Positions 1 to 9,186 are shown, counted from the first letter of the stretch. The stretch is DNA of 64,000 nt from Bacillus thuringiensis (GCF_001182785.1 NZ_CP012099.1:178501-242500), one strand, 5' to 3'. The notes: generated by a model not told the origin, from the sequence alone. Made by a program: numbers and translations.

Positions 1-2
1 TC

Positions 3-113
3 CCGTATGCTATGTTTACAGAAGTAGGAGACCCAATTCAAATTACATATTTAGATACAGGAGAGATGATGGCCTCGGTATCTAAATTTACGAATAGCAA
101 TGTGAAAAAGTAA
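3..113 (+). CDS. C-terminal end of an unidentified protein (partial)
   Basis: An open frame enters from the left edge and ends at a TAA, giving the last 36 residues, which finish NSNVKK. A strong terminator follows directly, which supports a real gene end. The fragment is polar with no motif I recognise, so no function is assigned. Confidence 0.6.
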   Translation, partial: PYAMFTEVGDPIQITYLDTGEMMASVSKFTNSNVKK

Positions 114-140
114 AGCGATAGAATTTCTATCGCTTTTTTT
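114..140 (+). terminator. Intrinsic terminator
   Basis: Inverted repeat AGCGATAGAA / TTCTATCGCT followed by eight T residues, starting one base after the stop codon of the partial gene. Confidence 0.85.
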
Positions 141-240
141 TACATTATGAAAGAGGAAAATGCGCTGTACTTGACGTATGTTTATGATGTAACTATAATT
201 GTTACGATTCAGTGTATATAGGAAAGGGTGAATTGAAAAA

Positions 241-1491
241 GTGAATGAAGTTAATCACGAAATATATAAACCTGTAAAGGCAAACAGGTTATGGATGATT
301 CTTGTATTAGGAACACTTACGGCGATTGGGCCATTATCTATTGATATGTATTTGCCTTCATTACCGAAGTTAACGGATGACTTGCAAACAGGTGCATCCC
401 TAGCGCAGCTTACATTAACAGCTTGTTTGCTTGGGTTGTCAGTAGGACAATTATTTGTTGGCTCAATTAGCGATATTTACGGAAGACGCAAACCACTTAT
501 TATTGCTCTTATTATTTATATTGCTTCTTCTTTACTTTGTGCTGTTGCGCCATCTATTTGGACATTAGTATTATTGCGCTTCCTACAAGGAGCTTCAGGA
601 TCAGCCGGGATTGTTATATCACGTGCAATGGTACGTGATATGTACTCAGGTTCTGAAATGACGAAGTTTTTCTCACTGCTTATGTTAGTAAACGGAGCAG
701 CACCTATTTTGGCACCAATCATTGGAGGGCAATTATTACAGTTTACAACGTGGCGCGGTGTTTTCATCGTTCTTGGAGCAATTAGCGTATTCATGTTAAT
801 CTCAGCTACTTTTGTATTGCGTGAAACATTACCTCCTGAAGAAAGAGAAACGGGTGGTTTGTCAGGGACTTTGGCGACGTACGGAAAATTGTTAAAGGAC
901 CGTCTGTTTATGGGATATGCATTGTCACAAGGATTAGTAACAGCGGCAATGTTTGCATACATTTCGGGCTCACCATTTGTGTTGCAGAACATATACGGAG
1001 CATCGCCACAGCAATTTAGTTTATTCTTTGCGATTAACGGCATCGGTATTATTATTGCTAGTCAGATAACGGGTCGTTTAGCGGGGAAAGTGAATGAGAA
1101 GACATTATTTGTTGCTGGTATTATTATCGCAGCTGTTGGTGGCCTATCTTTACTACTGACAATCGTACTAGGAATAGGTTTAATCGGTGTTTTATGTTCG
1201 TTATTCCTTGTTGTATCAAGTGTCGGGGTGGTATCAACAACTGGGTTCTCATTAGCGATGAGAAATCAAAAACAAGCTGCAGGAACAGCATCAGCTTTAT
1301 TAGGCTTATTACAGTTCATTTCAGGAGCGCTTGTTGCACCTCTAGTAGGTATTGGTGGGAGTAATACAGCGTTACCGATGGGTGTTGTTATTGCGCTTTG
1401 TGAAGTAGGAGCAGTATTATGTTATCTATTTATGGCCAGAAGAAGTGAGAAGCAGTTTGAACTGCAACAAAGACAAAATTTAGAGGCTTAA
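241..1491 (+). CDS. Bcr/CflA family MFS multidrug efflux transporter
   Basis: A 416-residue protein with twelve hydrophobic segments, the size of the drug:H+ antiporter-1 (Bcr/CflA) family. The N-terminal part has PLSIDMYLPSLP in the first membrane helix, the DIYGRRK loop between helices 2 and 3, and a long hydrophobic C-terminal half. It should export drugs or other small hydrophobic compounds across the cytoplasmic membrane using the proton gradient. The start is GTG, with GGAAAGGGTG about ten bases upstream. It stands alone between two terminators. The substrate cannot be told from sequence. Confidence 0.88.
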   Translation: MNEVNHEIYKPVKANRLWMILVLGTLTAIGPLSIDMYLPSLPKLTDDLQTGASLAQLTLTACLLGLSVGQLFVGSISDIYGRRKPLIIALIIYIASSLLCAVAPSIWTLVLLRFLQGASGSAGIVISRAMVRDMYSGSEMTKFFSLLMLVNGAAPILAPIIGGQLLQFTTWRGVFIVLGAISVFMLISATFVLRETLPPEERETGGLSGTLATYGKLLKDRLFMGYALSQGLVTAAMFAYISGSPFVLQNIYGASPQQFSLFFAINGIGIIIASQITGRLAGKVNEKTLFVAGIIIAAVGGLSLLLTIVLGIGLIGVLCSLFLVVSSVGVVSTTGFSLAMRNQKQAAGTASALLGLLQFISGALVAPLVGIGGSNTALPMGVVIALCEVGAVLCYLFMARRSEKQFELQQRQNLEA

Positions 1492-1492
1492 C

Positions 1493-1537
1493 AAAAAAGA
1501 ACTGATTCAAAGGGAATGTTTGAATCAGTTCTTTTTT
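1493..1537. terminator. Bidirectional terminator between convergent genes
   Basis: Perfect stem AAGAACTGATTCAAA / TTTGAATCAGTTCTT with A and T runs on both sides, serving the efflux gene and the convergent gene at 1525-1971, whose 3' end it overlaps. Confidence 0.85.
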
Positions 1538-1971
1538 TCATTTTTTTGAAATACCTCATACATATTATTCATGATCGTATCATATAAAACAGCAAGTTTA
1601 TCCCACACCCAGCGATTACTATCGACTTCTTTTTCCCCGCAGTCGATAATATCGGTATGGTCCGTAATTTTATACGCTTTTTTAACGATAATAGGAGCAA
1701 TCTTCGGTATACGTGGGATTTCTTTTAAGATATCTGCGAAGTTTCCAATGTAGACATGACCGATGATTTCGATTGTTAATGATTTATCCGATATATTTAG
1801 CACGGTATGAAATTGATTTGTATGTTGTTGTTTTAAATATTGAGCTAACTTAAATGGAGCATGCTTCTTCTTTAATACGCGGCGAAGGCTCTCTGTATTT
1901 TCGATATGAAGTGATTTTTCGCGAATAAGGACACGAATATCTTCTCCCATAAAAGGCATTGTGTTGTACAT
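1525..1971 (-). CDS. Conserved hypothetical protein, 148 aa
   Basis: The frame begins with ATG six bases after AAGGAGAA and ends inside the shared terminator. The product is soluble and mixed charged/hydrophobic, with no signal peptide and no motif I recognise; the tail is lysine- and asparagine-rich. The good ribosome binding site, lone position and convergent terminator support a real gene. No function can be assigned. Confidence 0.7.
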   Translation of the reverse strand: MYNTMPFMGEDIRVLIREKSLHIENTESLRRVLKKKHAPFKLAQYLKQQHTNQFHTVLNISDKSLTIEIIGHVYIGNFADILKEIPRIPKIAPIIVKKAYKITDHTDIIDCGEKEVDSNRWVWDKLAVLYDTIMNNMYEVFQKNEKKN

Positions 1972-2245
1972 AGATGATTCTCCTTAAAAACTTACATATG
2001 TTTGCGTTATGCATATGTAAGTCTAGCATGGTTTGTTCTTTATGTGTGCTTACAGTTTTGTAAGGTGATGTAGTAAAGCATTGCAAAAGTTATTTGTATA
2101 AAGTGACGATACTGTGACAAACATGTTGGTATATATATTACGATGTCGTCTTAAGTGTAAAAAGTAGGGCGTTCTCGGTATAATAACAAGTGGAGATAAA
2201 AGAAACTATAATGAGTAATAGCTGTAGATAAAAGGAGAAGAAGAG

Positions 2246-2749
2246 ATGAAGAAGGTTTTGGGTATTGCTGTAATGGGAAGTATGCTCCTTCTAGCAGGGT
2301 GTAATGGAAATAAAGATACGAAAGAAACGAAAGAAAAGGTAGAGCAATCTGCTGAACAAACAGAAGAGATGAAAGAATACCTTGCAGTACATGAAAAATA
2401 CGATATAAAAATGAATAAAGAAATTAATAAAGCACTGCAGTTATTTGAAGTGGCAAAAGAAAAGGGCGGTAAGGAAATAACGAATGCTACATATAAAGAA
2501 GATGTGCAAAAGGTAACAACGAGCATGTTAGAAGATATTGATCATATACGTAAAGAAATTCGTGTGCCGAAGTCGAAAGAGCAAGAACATGAAGTATATG
2601 TTGGTTTCTTGAATGAATCGGAACAAGCGATGAAAAAATTACAGAAGTTAGCTAAAGAAGAAGATTCATCGTTGATTCGTGATATAGAAATTAATTTTGC
2701 AACAGCATCGACATACTATAAACGTTTTCAAGCAGAAACGAAAAAATAA
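2246..2749 (+). CDS. Putative lipoprotein, 167 aa
   Basis: The N-terminus is a lipoprotein signal peptide: MKK, a hydrophobic stretch, then lipobox LLAGC with Cys at about residue 19. The mature part is strongly charged (Lys/Glu-rich, e.g. KETKEKVEQ) and probably helical, so it should sit on the outer face of the membrane. AAGGAGAAGAAGAG lies just upstream of the ATG. No domain recognised; an extracytoplasmic small lipoprotein of unknown role. Confidence 0.78.
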   Translation: MKKVLGIAVMGSMLLLAGCNGNKDTKETKEKVEQSAEQTEEMKEYLAVHEKYDIKMNKEINKALQLFEVAKEKGGKEITNATYKEDVQKVTTSMLEDIDHIRKEIRVPKSKEQEHEVYVGFLNESEQAMKKLQKLAKEEDSSLIRDIEINFATASTYYKRFQAETKK

Positions 2750-2775
2750 CCTTGCCTGTGCAAGGTTATTTTTTC
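2750..2775 (+). terminator. Intrinsic terminator
   Basis: AACCTTG / CAAGGTT stem followed by ATTTTTTCTT, directly after the lipoprotein stop; it overlaps the 3' end of the broken gene on the other strand. Confidence 0.8.
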
Positions 2776-2982
2776 TTCTTACCATCTCCGTCTGCATCCT
2801 CGGATACTAATATATTCTGTTCTTCGTGAAATTCGGAAATAGTTTGCCCGGTAATATTATCGAAAGGGGTATAAGAAAGAAGTGATACGTTTCTTTTTAA
2901 TAAAGAGTTTATAGAAGCCGATGATGACAAGTATAACGATAGTTAAGGATAATCCTATAGTAGCAAGAAGTAAGGGATCCAT
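2766..2982 (-). pseudogene. Frameshifted small membrane protein gene (DUF3951-like)
   Basis: ATG at 2982 follows GGAG with good spacing and opens a frame with one membrane helix (LLLATIGLSLTIVILVIIGF) and a KKKR stop-transfer. This frame ends early at 2857, after 41 residues (ending YPFR). In the +1 frame the same DNA continues as YTPFDNITGQTISEFHEEQ and runs to an acidic, lysine-ended C-terminus with a stop at 2766-2768. The total span is 217 nt, one more than a multiple of three, so a single extra T near 2872-2877 (revcomp TCTTTCTTATACC) most simply explains it. The intact product would be about 71 residues. From memory this resembles the DUF3951 family of Bacillus small membrane proteins (YTPFD motif). 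A sequencing error or a true mutation are both possible. Confidence 0.7.
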
Positions 2983-3082
2983 CTTATAACTCCTTTAACA
3001 TCATTTCTTGTTATGATAAGCCGAAAACTGTAATTTCGATAAAAGAATTAAAAACTGATTTTTCTAAATTTATCCAATTTGA

Positions 3083-3111
3083 TTGACTTTTCAATTTTTC
3101 AGAATTATAAT
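3083..3111 (+). promoter_or_regulatory. Sigma-A promoter of the SAM-regulated importer operon
   Basis: TTGACT (3083-3088), 17-base spacer, TATAAT (3106-3111), about 43 bases upstream of the riboswitch aptamer. Confidence 0.75.
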
Positions 3112-3153
3112 TCGAAATATACAATTTGAACCAAATAATAATATAGCAATTTA

Positions 3154-3256
3154 CTTATCCAGAGAGGTAGAGGGACTGGCCCTATGACACCTCAGCAGCG
3201 GGTTCTGTAATAGGAACACCGTGCTAATTCCAGCAAGCAAGTCTTGAAAGATAAGT
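3154..3256 (+). promoter_or_regulatory. SAM-I (S-box) riboswitch aptamer
   Basis: P1 arms CTTATC / GATAAG enclose the conserved core: AGAGAGGTAGAGGGACTGGC, CTATGACACCTCAGCAGC and ACCGTGCTAATTCCAGCAAG. These match the S-box consensus in order and spacing. Known S-boxes bind S-adenosylmethionine and turn transcription off when methionine supply is good. Here it controls the Opp-like operon at 3394-8694, so the imported substrate is probably a methionine- or sulphur-containing peptide or compound. Confidence 0.95.
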
Positions 3257-3273
3257 GATGGGCCTTTGTTTGT

Positions 3274-3312
3274 TAAGCCTTGATCTTATTTTTTAAGATC
3301 AAGGCTTTTTGT
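3274..3312 (+). terminator. Riboswitch expression-platform terminator
   Basis: Stem AAGCCTTGATCTTA / TAAGATCAAGGCTT followed by a T-run, 20 bases after the SAM-I aptamer. It is the OFF-state terminator of the riboswitch. Confidence 0.9.
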
Positions 3313-3393
3313 ATTCTAAAAAGAGAAAAGGGAGTAATGGAAAAAGTACATTCATAAAACAAAGTAAATTCATGTGTTTAGGGGGTTATTGAA

Positions 3394-4311
3394 GTGTATG
3401 TAATTAAAAAATTATCGGTTATGGTGTTCACACTATGGGTTATTACGACAGTGACATTTCTAATTATGCATATTATTCCGGGAGATCCATTTTCATCAGA
3501 TGCAAAAATCTTTCCTGAAGAAGTGATCCAAAACATGAGAGCGAAGTATCACCTTGATGAACCGTTATGGAATCAATATGTTGCTTATTTAGACGGTGTA
3601 GTTCATTTTGATTTTGGTGAATCTGTTCAATCAACCGGGCAAGGTGTATCAGAAATTATAACAACTGGCTTTGGTCCATCAGCAATTATTGGTCTACAAG
3701 CACTTGTTATTTCATTGTTGGTAGGAATTGCGGCAGGGACATTTGCTGCTCTATATCATGGGAGAGTAATTGACTATAGTGTGAGTTTGCTCGCAATTCT
3801 AGGTATTTCTATTCCAAGTTTTATTTTAGCACCACTATTTATACAAGTATTTGCTATCCAATTTGAGTTTTTACCAGTAGCCTCTTGGGGAACATTCGAA
3901 CATACGGTATTGCCATCCTTTGCATTAGCGTTAGGGCCAATTGCAGTTATTACAAGGTTTGTTCGTTCTAATATGATCGAAGTACTGCAGAGTGATTATA
4001 TTAAGCTAGCAAGAGCAAAAGGTATACCAATTAAGAAGATTATTATAAGACATGCTCTTCGAAATGCGATTGTTCCAGTACTTACATTTGTGGGACCGTT
4101 AATGGCTGGACTTTTAACAGGGACTTTCGTTATTGAAAAAATCTTTTCAATTCCTGGCCTAGGAAAATATTTCGTAGATAGTATTTTTAACCGAGACTAT
4201 CCGGTGATTATGGGAACAACGATTTTCTATAGTGCATTATTAATTGCTTGTATTTTCATTACAGATATTATTCACCGCATTGTTGATCCGCGTATTCGTT
4301 CTATTACATAA
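3394..4311 (+). CDS. Peptide/nickel-type ABC transporter permease (OppB/DppB family)
   Basis: A 305-residue inner-membrane permease with the standard OppB layout: an N-terminal helix (LSVMVFTLWVITTVTFLIMH), the PGDPF loop, a periplasmic-side segment rich in DEPLWNQYVAYLDG-type sequence, then five further helices. The cytoplasmic EAA loop reads DYIKLARAKGIP, where the ATPase docks. The start is GTG after AGGGGG. First gene of the five-gene importer operon read from the SAM-I riboswitch; it pairs with the permease encoded 17 bases downstream. Confidence 0.92.
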   Translation: MYVIKKLSVMVFTLWVITTVTFLIMHIIPGDPFSSDAKIFPEEVIQNMRAKYHLDEPLWNQYVAYLDGVVHFDFGESVQSTGQGVSEIITTGFGPSAIIGLQALVISLLVGIAAGTFAALYHGRVIDYSVSLLAILGISIPSFILAPLFIQVFAIQFEFLPVASWGTFEHTVLPSFALALGPIAVITRFVRSNMIEVLQSDYIKLARAKGIPIKKIIIRHALRNAIVPVLTFVGPLMAGLLTGTFVIEKIFSIPGLGKYFVDSIFNRDYPVIMGTTIFYSALLIACIFITDIIHRIVDPRIRSIT

Positions 4312-4328
4312 GGAGGGGGGATATTTAA

Positions 4329-5333
4329 ATGGGAGCTTATGAAATTAATGAACAGTTATTAACGAAAGAAGAGAAAAAAGAATTAACGATAAATAAAAAT
4401 CAGCAAACGATTAGCAGAAAGAAAGAAGTGTTTCGTAAGTTTATATCGAATCCAATCGCAGTGTTAGGAACAGTGACGTTATTGCTAATTATTGTTTTCT
4501 CGCTTATTGGCGAAAGTTTAACTTCATTTACTGCGAGTGAACAAGTAAAAGAGGCAACAAATTTACCGCCGAGTAGTGAACATTGGTTTGGAACAGATGA
4601 TCTAGGGAGAGATATTTGGGCACGTACTTGGGCTGGTGGGAAGATTTCACTAACAGTTGGATTAGTAGCAGCTGCCCTCGATATAGGGCTTGGTGTACTG
4701 ATTGGTGGATTTAGTGGATATGTGAGAGGGCGTAATCGCCTTGGAACGTTAATTGATGAGTGGATTATAAGAGGAATTGAAGTATTATACGGCATCCCAT
4801 ATTTATTAATTGTTATTTTACTATTAATTGTTATGAAACCAGGTCTTTTCACCATTATTATCGCCCTTGCATTAACGGGATGGATTGGAATGGCTCGTCT
4901 CATTCGAGCACAAGTATTGTCTTTAAAACAACGAGAGTTTGTTATTGCAGCAGAGCGATTAGGTACATCACATATGAAAATTATATATGGGCATTTAATT
5001 CCGAATTTAACAGGGATTATTATCGTAAATTTATCATTTACAATTCCAGCAGCTATTTTTTCAGAATCATTTTTAAGCTTTATAGGACTTGGAGTACAAT
5101 CACCAGCGGCAAGTTGGGGGACGATGACGAATGATGCACTTGGGACATTATTGAGCGGAGAATGGTGGCAGCTATTTTTCCCGGCAATCATGATTGCACT
5201 CATTATGTTCGCATTTAATGCAATTGGTGATGGTTTGCAAGATGCGATTGATCCAAAAATCGTCAAACGGAATCGAAAGGAGAAAAAACATGGCACAAAT
5301 CTTATCTTTAGAAAACGTAACGTTAGCCGTTGA
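4329..5333 (+). CDS. Peptide/nickel-type ABC transporter permease (OppC/DppC family)
   Basis: A 334-residue second permease subunit. It has a charged cytoplasmic N-terminus, one helix near residue 50, the HWFGTDDLGRDIWART motif that marks OppC proteins, and a C-terminal set of helices with an EAA loop (REFVIAAERLGTS). The stop lies 44 bases inside the next coding sequence, so the last ~15 residues are read from DNA that also encodes the ATPase N-terminus in another frame. RBS AAGGAGGGGG. Confidence 0.92.
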   Translation: MGAYEINEQLLTKEEKKELTINKNQQTISRKKEVFRKFISNPIAVLGTVTLLLIIVFSLIGESLTSFTASEQVKEATNLPPSSEHWFGTDDLGRDIWARTWAGGKISLTVGLVAAALDIGLGVLIGGFSGYVRGRNRLGTLIDEWIIRGIEVLYGIPYLLIVILLLIVMKPGLFTIIIALALTGWIGMARLIRAQVLSLKQREFVIAAERLGTSHMKIIYGHLIPNLTGIIIVNLSFTIPAAIFSESFLSFIGLGVQSPAASWGTMTNDALGTLLSGEWWQLFFPAIMIALIMFAFNAIGDGLQDAIDPKIVKRNRKEKKHGTNLIFRKRNVSR

Positions 5334-6300
5334 AAAAGAGAATAGTAAGCAAGCGATTGTGAAACATGTTTCCTTTTCTATTAACGAAGGTGAAATAGTT
5401 GCACTTGTAGGAGAAAGTGGTTCAGGAAAAAGTGTCACAGCACAATCCATTATCGGCTTGAATCAAGAATCAATTCATATTGATGATGGAAATATAGCTT
5501 TCCAAGCAAAGGAATTAACGAATTTACAAGAGTCAGAATGGAATCAAATTCGCGGAAAAGATATTTCCTTTATATTTCAAGATCCGCTTTCATCTTTAAA
5601 CCCAACGATGAAGGTAGGCAAACAAATTACAGAAGTAGTTTTGCAACATGAGAAAAAATCGAAAAGAGAAGCAAAGGAAATTGCGATTAACTTGTTAACA
5701 GATTTAGGGATACATGAAGCAGAGAAACGCTTTGAACAGTACCCACATCAATTAAGCGGAGGTATGAGGCAGCGTATTTGTTTAGCAATTGCGTTTGCTT
5801 GTCATCCAAAGCTTGTAATTGCAGACGAGCCGACAACAGCGTTAGATGTAACGATTCAGAAACAAATTATGGGGCTATTAAAAGAAAGAAAAGAAAAACA
5901 AAATACGAGTATTTTATTAATTACACATGATTTGGCACTTGTACGTGAAGTAGCTGATCGAGTAGTTGTTATGTACGGGGGACGTGTCGTTGAAAAAGGA
6001 ACGATACAGGAGGTAATAGGTTCTCCTAAACATCCATATACGAAAAGTTTATTACAAGCAATTCCGAATATGGATGATTCCGAAAAGGTATTACGTGCTA
6101 TAGAAGGAACGACACCTTCCATTGAAACATTAAATAGCTTTGGTTGTCCTTTTGTAAATCGTTGTCCAGTAGCGATAAAAGAATGTATTCATCGTTTCCC
6201 AGAGAGAACAACATATTCTAAGGAGCATAGTTCACATTGTTGGCAGCATGTTCTAGAGCATAATAAAGCGAAATCAAAAGAGAAGGTGAATGCCTCATGA
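5290..6300 (+). CDS. Peptide-type ABC transporter ATPase (OppD/DppD family)
   Basis: A 336-residue ATPase. Walker A is GESGSGKS near residue 42, the signature is LSGGMRQR, Walker B is LVIADEPTTALD, and the switch histidine is in LLITHDL. The C-terminal oligopeptide-transporter zinc-type motif is CPFVNRCPVAIKEC. The start at 5290 is preferred because AAAGGAG lies seven bases upstream; the frame is open further 5' but without a ribosome binding site. It energises import together with the next ATPase, whose start overlaps its stop by four bases. Confidence 0.92.
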   Translation: MAQILSLENVTLAVEKENSKQAIVKHVSFSINEGEIVALVGESGSGKSVTAQSIIGLNQESIHIDDGNIAFQAKELTNLQESEWNQIRGKDISFIFQDPLSSLNPTMKVGKQITEVVLQHEKKSKREAKEIAINLLTDLGIHEAEKRFEQYPHQLSGGMRQRICLAIAFACHPKLVIADEPTTALDVTIQKQIMGLLKERKEKQNTSILLITHDLALVREVADRVVVMYGGRVVEKGTIQEVIGSPKHPYTKSLLQAIPNMDDSEKVLRAIEGTTPSIETLNSFGCPFVNRCPVAIKECIHRFPERTTYSKEHSSHCWQHVLEHNKAKSKEKVNAS

Positions 6301-7070
6301 CGACAGATTTAATTACTGTAAAGCAAGTAATGAAAACGTACGGAAGTAAAAGTAAAGAAATCACAGCGTTAAAAGACATATCACTTTCTATCCCGAAAGG
6401 AACAACACTTGGCATTATTGGTGAAAGTGGTTCAGGAAAAACAACACTTGGAAAGCTCATAGCAGGGATTGAGAGTCCAACGTCTGGTGAAATTGATTAT
6501 AACGGTCAAGTCGTTCACAAGCTGAAGTCAGCTCATAAGCGAGAGTTTTTACAGAAAGTACAGTTCATTTTTCAAGATTCTACAGCTGCATTAAATCCGC
6601 GCTGGAAAGTACGCGATAGCGTAACGGAAGGTTATATTTCATTCGGTTTAGGTGATAAAGGGTTGAAGGATAAAGTAGCAGGTGATGCGCTAGAGCGTGT
6701 TGGATTAGATAGAAGATATATTGATCGATATCCGCATGAATTTAGCGGAGGACAACGTCAACGTATCGCTATTGCAAGAGCGCTATTATGTGAGCCAGAA
6801 GTATTAATTCTTGATGAACCAATTTCGGCATTAGACGTTTCATTGCAAATTCAAATTGTACATCTGCTGCAAAAGATTCAAAAGGAGCAAGGCTATACAT
6901 ATTTATTTATCGCGCATGATTTGCCGATGGTTCACTATTTATGTGAAAAAGTGGCTGTCTTATATAAAGGAGAACTTGTTGAATTTGGAAATACGGACGA
7001 AGTGTTCCGTAATCCACAACATTCTTATACAAAAACATTATTAGCATCAACACCAAAAATTTCGGGTTAA
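6297..7070 (+). CDS. Peptide-type ABC transporter ATPase (OppF/DppF family, short form)
   Basis: A 257-residue ATPase with Walker A GESGSGKTT, signature FSGGQRQR, Walker B VLILDEPISALD and the histidine switch FIAHDL. It ends soon after the NPQHSYTKTLLAS segment and lacks the cysteine-rich C-terminal extension found in OppD and in the longer OppF-type protein at 41409-42374. The four-base ATGA overlap with the preceding ATPase suggests translational coupling. Confidence 0.9.
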   Translation: MTTDLITVKQVMKTYGSKSKEITALKDISLSIPKGTTLGIIGESGSGKTTLGKLIAGIESPTSGEIDYNGQVVHKLKSAHKREFLQKVQFIFQDSTAALNPRWKVRDSVTEGYISFGLGDKGLKDKVAGDALERVGLDRRYIDRYPHEFSGGQRQRIAIARALLCEPEVLILDEPISALDVSLQIQIVHLLQKIQKEQGYTYLFIAHDLPMVHYLCEKVAVLYKGELVEFGNTDEVFRNPQHSYTKTLLASTPKISG

Positions 7071-7083
7071 AGGAGAATGTAGG

Positions 7084-8694
7084 ATGAAGAAGTTTTTACT
7101 GTTTGTCATTATGACTGTTTTAGCGATTACTTCGGTCGCTTGCGGTAAGAAAGAGACGCAAAAGGCGAGTGCCGGTAAGGGAGAAGGAGATCGATTAGTA
7201 ACGAATATTAGTAGTGATCCATATACACTTGATTCTGCTATTGCAACAGATAGCACGTCAGGTTATATAATTGGGCAGTTGTTTTCAAGTTTATATACGC
7301 AAGATAGTGATGGGAAATATCAAAATGAATTAGCAGAGAAAGAAGAAGTAAATGCTGATGGAACTGAATATACAATCCATTTGAAGAAAGATATTAAATG
7401 GTCAGATGGTTCTCCTATTACGGCAAATGATTTTGAATTTGCATGGAAGCGATTGTTAAATCCGAAAACGGGTTCTATGAATGCGACAGAAATGTATTTC
7501 ATTAAAGGGGCAGAGGCATATAATACTGGAAAAGGTGAAGAGGGACAAGTTGGTATTCAAGTCGTTGATCCTCAAACATTAAAGGTAACTCTTGAACATC
7601 CAGTTGCTTCTATTAAACAAAAATTAGCAAGCTCATTATTTATTCCATTAGCTAAAAAGTCGATTGATGATAATAATAAATTAAAAACAGATCCAAAAGA
7701 GTTAATTACGAATGGACCATTCACGTTAAAAGAGTGGAAGCATAACCAGGCTATTACAGTACAAAAAAATAAAGAATACTACGATAAAAAGGTAACTCTA
7801 AAAGAAATTGAGTTTCGTATTATTCCAGACTCTAAAACAGCGTATCAATTATTTAAATCAAAAGAATTAGATTTACTAAGTGGTTTACCACAAGAGATGA
7901 TTGAAAAAGAAAAAGGAAATAAAGAATATAAGCGTGTTGCAGGATTCTCATCTTATATTTATTCGTTTAACGTAGAAAAAGAGCCGTTTACAAATGCGAA
8001 GGTACGTAAAGCATTTTCATTAGCGGTTGATCGTAAATTTATCGTTGAAAAATTGTATAAAAATAATGCGCAAGAAGCATATGCATTCGTTCCAGAAGGA
8101 GCAAAAACACAAAGTGGTCGTGATTTCCGTAAAGAAAAAGGTGATTATGTTAAATTTGATCCAGCAGAAGCGAAAAAATTACTAGAAGAAGGTATGAAAG
8201 AACAAGGGTGGTCTACATTACCTGAAGTAACATTAAAATTCACTACAGATACACAACATAAAAAAGTAGCAGAAGCAATGCAAGAAATGTTTAAGAAAAA
8301 TCTTGGCGTAGATATTAAATTAGAAAATAAAGAGTGGAAGAGTTACATCGACACATACAAGCAAAGTGATTTCCAATTAGCTTATATGGGATGGGGCGGC
8401 TCTTTATTAGATCCAATTACTAAACTAGATTTATATGCAGGTGATGGTCCGAATAACTATGCAAAATGGCATAATAAAGAATTTGACGCTTTAGTAAAAG
8501 AAGCAAAAGTTGAACAAAACGAAGATAAGCGTTTTGACTTATTGCATAAAGCGGAAGATATTATGTTTACAGATTCACCATTAATCCCAATTATTTTCCC
8601 AAGTGCTTCATATTTACAAAAACCATCAGTATCTGGTGTTCAGTTCATTATCGGTTCTAGTCCAGAACTAAGATACGCAAAAATTAAAAAATAA
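7084..8694 (+). CDS. Extracellular solute-binding lipoprotein of the SAM-regulated importer (family 5)
   Basis: A 536-residue binding protein with lipoprotein signal MKKFLLFVIMTVLAITSVAC (Cys at about residue 20). It has the family-5 (OppA/DppA) hallmarks: the TYTIHLKKDIKWSDGSPI-type segment near residue 100, ANDFEFAWKRLL, KVRKAFSLAVDR in the middle, and a C-terminal WGGSLLDPITKLDLY segment. It should capture a peptide or related ligand outside the cell and deliver it to the permeases encoded upstream. It is the last gene of the riboswitch operon, before a strong terminator; the ligand is unknown. Confidence 0.9.
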   Translation: MKKFLLFVIMTVLAITSVACGKKETQKASAGKGEGDRLVTNISSDPYTLDSAIATDSTSGYIIGQLFSSLYTQDSDGKYQNELAEKEEVNADGTEYTIHLKKDIKWSDGSPITANDFEFAWKRLLNPKTGSMNATEMYFIKGAEAYNTGKGEEGQVGIQVVDPQTLKVTLEHPVASIKQKLASSLFIPLAKKSIDDNNKLKTDPKELITNGPFTLKEWKHNQAITVQKNKEYYDKKVTLKEIEFRIIPDSKTAYQLFKSKELDLLSGLPQEMIEKEKGNKEYKRVAGFSSYIYSFNVEKEPFTNAKVRKAFSLAVDRKFIVEKLYKNNAQEAYAFVPEGAKTQSGRDFRKEKGDYVKFDPAEAKKLLEEGMKEQGWSTLPEVTLKFTTDTQHKKVAEAMQEMFKKNLGVDIKLENKEWKSYIDTYKQSDFQLAYMGWGGSLLDPITKLDLYAGDGPNNYAKWHNKEFDALVKEAKVEQNEDKRFDLLHKAEDIMFTDSPLIPIIFPSASYLQKPSVSGVQFIIGSSPELRYAKIKK

Positions 8695-8722
8695 AGAAGT
8701 AGGCAATCGCCTACTTCTTTAT
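8693..8722. terminator. Bidirectional terminator
   Basis: AAAGAAGTAGGC / GCCTACTTCTTT around AATC, between the convergent importer operon and the YusW-like gene. Confidence 0.85.
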
Positions 8723-9186
8723 TTTATTTCTCTTTTGTATTCTTTTTTCGTTCCATCAGAGAAGACAACTTCTAAATCGAATTTTTGGTAGTCTTTATCA
8801 AGTTTGAACACGTTCGCTACTTGATCGATTACTTCTTGGTCAGGAGTATCTTTATCAAATTTTAATTCTTGTAGAAGTGGGCTTAATTTTGTGATAGCCT
8901 CATCTCCTGTTAATTTTACATCTGCTTTATGATCTTCAATTTTTGCTTCCATTTTTTTATCAGCTGCTACATTTTTATAGTCTGCTTCGTAGTCTTTCTT
9001 AGTATCTTGGTAGTCTGCCTTTAAATCGAATTCATTGAAATTTAGTTTTAAATCAGCAGGGGCTTCATTCTTTGCCTCTTCTGTAGTCTTTTTATTAGAA
9101 GTCGTGTCTTCCTTTGCAGGAGCTTTACATCCTGTTAATGCAGGTACTAGCATAAGAGCTAATAAAACTGATAGTAAAATTCTCAT
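8719..9186 (-). CDS. YusW-like lipoprotein
   Basis: A 155-residue product starting MRILLSVLLALMLVPALTGC, a lipoprotein signal with Cys near residue 20. A Lys/Glu/Thr-rich linker follows, then repeated short segments (LNFNEFDLKADYQ... FDLEVVFSDGTKKEYKREIK) typical of the YusW-like domain. ATG at 9186 is chosen because AAGGAGGA lies seven bases upstream; the frame is open 36 bases further but has no ribosome site there. Function unknown; membrane-anchored on the outside. Confidence 0.8.
   Translation of the reverse strand: MRILLSVLLALMLVPALTGCKAPAKEDTTSNKKTTEEAKNEAPADLKLNFNEFDLKADYQDTKKDYEADYKNVAADKKMEAKIEDHKADVKLTGDEAITKLSPLLQELKFDKDTPDQEVIDQVANVFKLDKDYQKFDLEVVFSDGTKKEYKREIK

Noticed and set aside
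4400..5296. 298-residue minus-strand frame opposite the OppC-like gene
   Set aside because: It is antisense to a clear permease, has no ribosome site and a composition unlike a real protein (many Ile/Pro/Asn/Ser).
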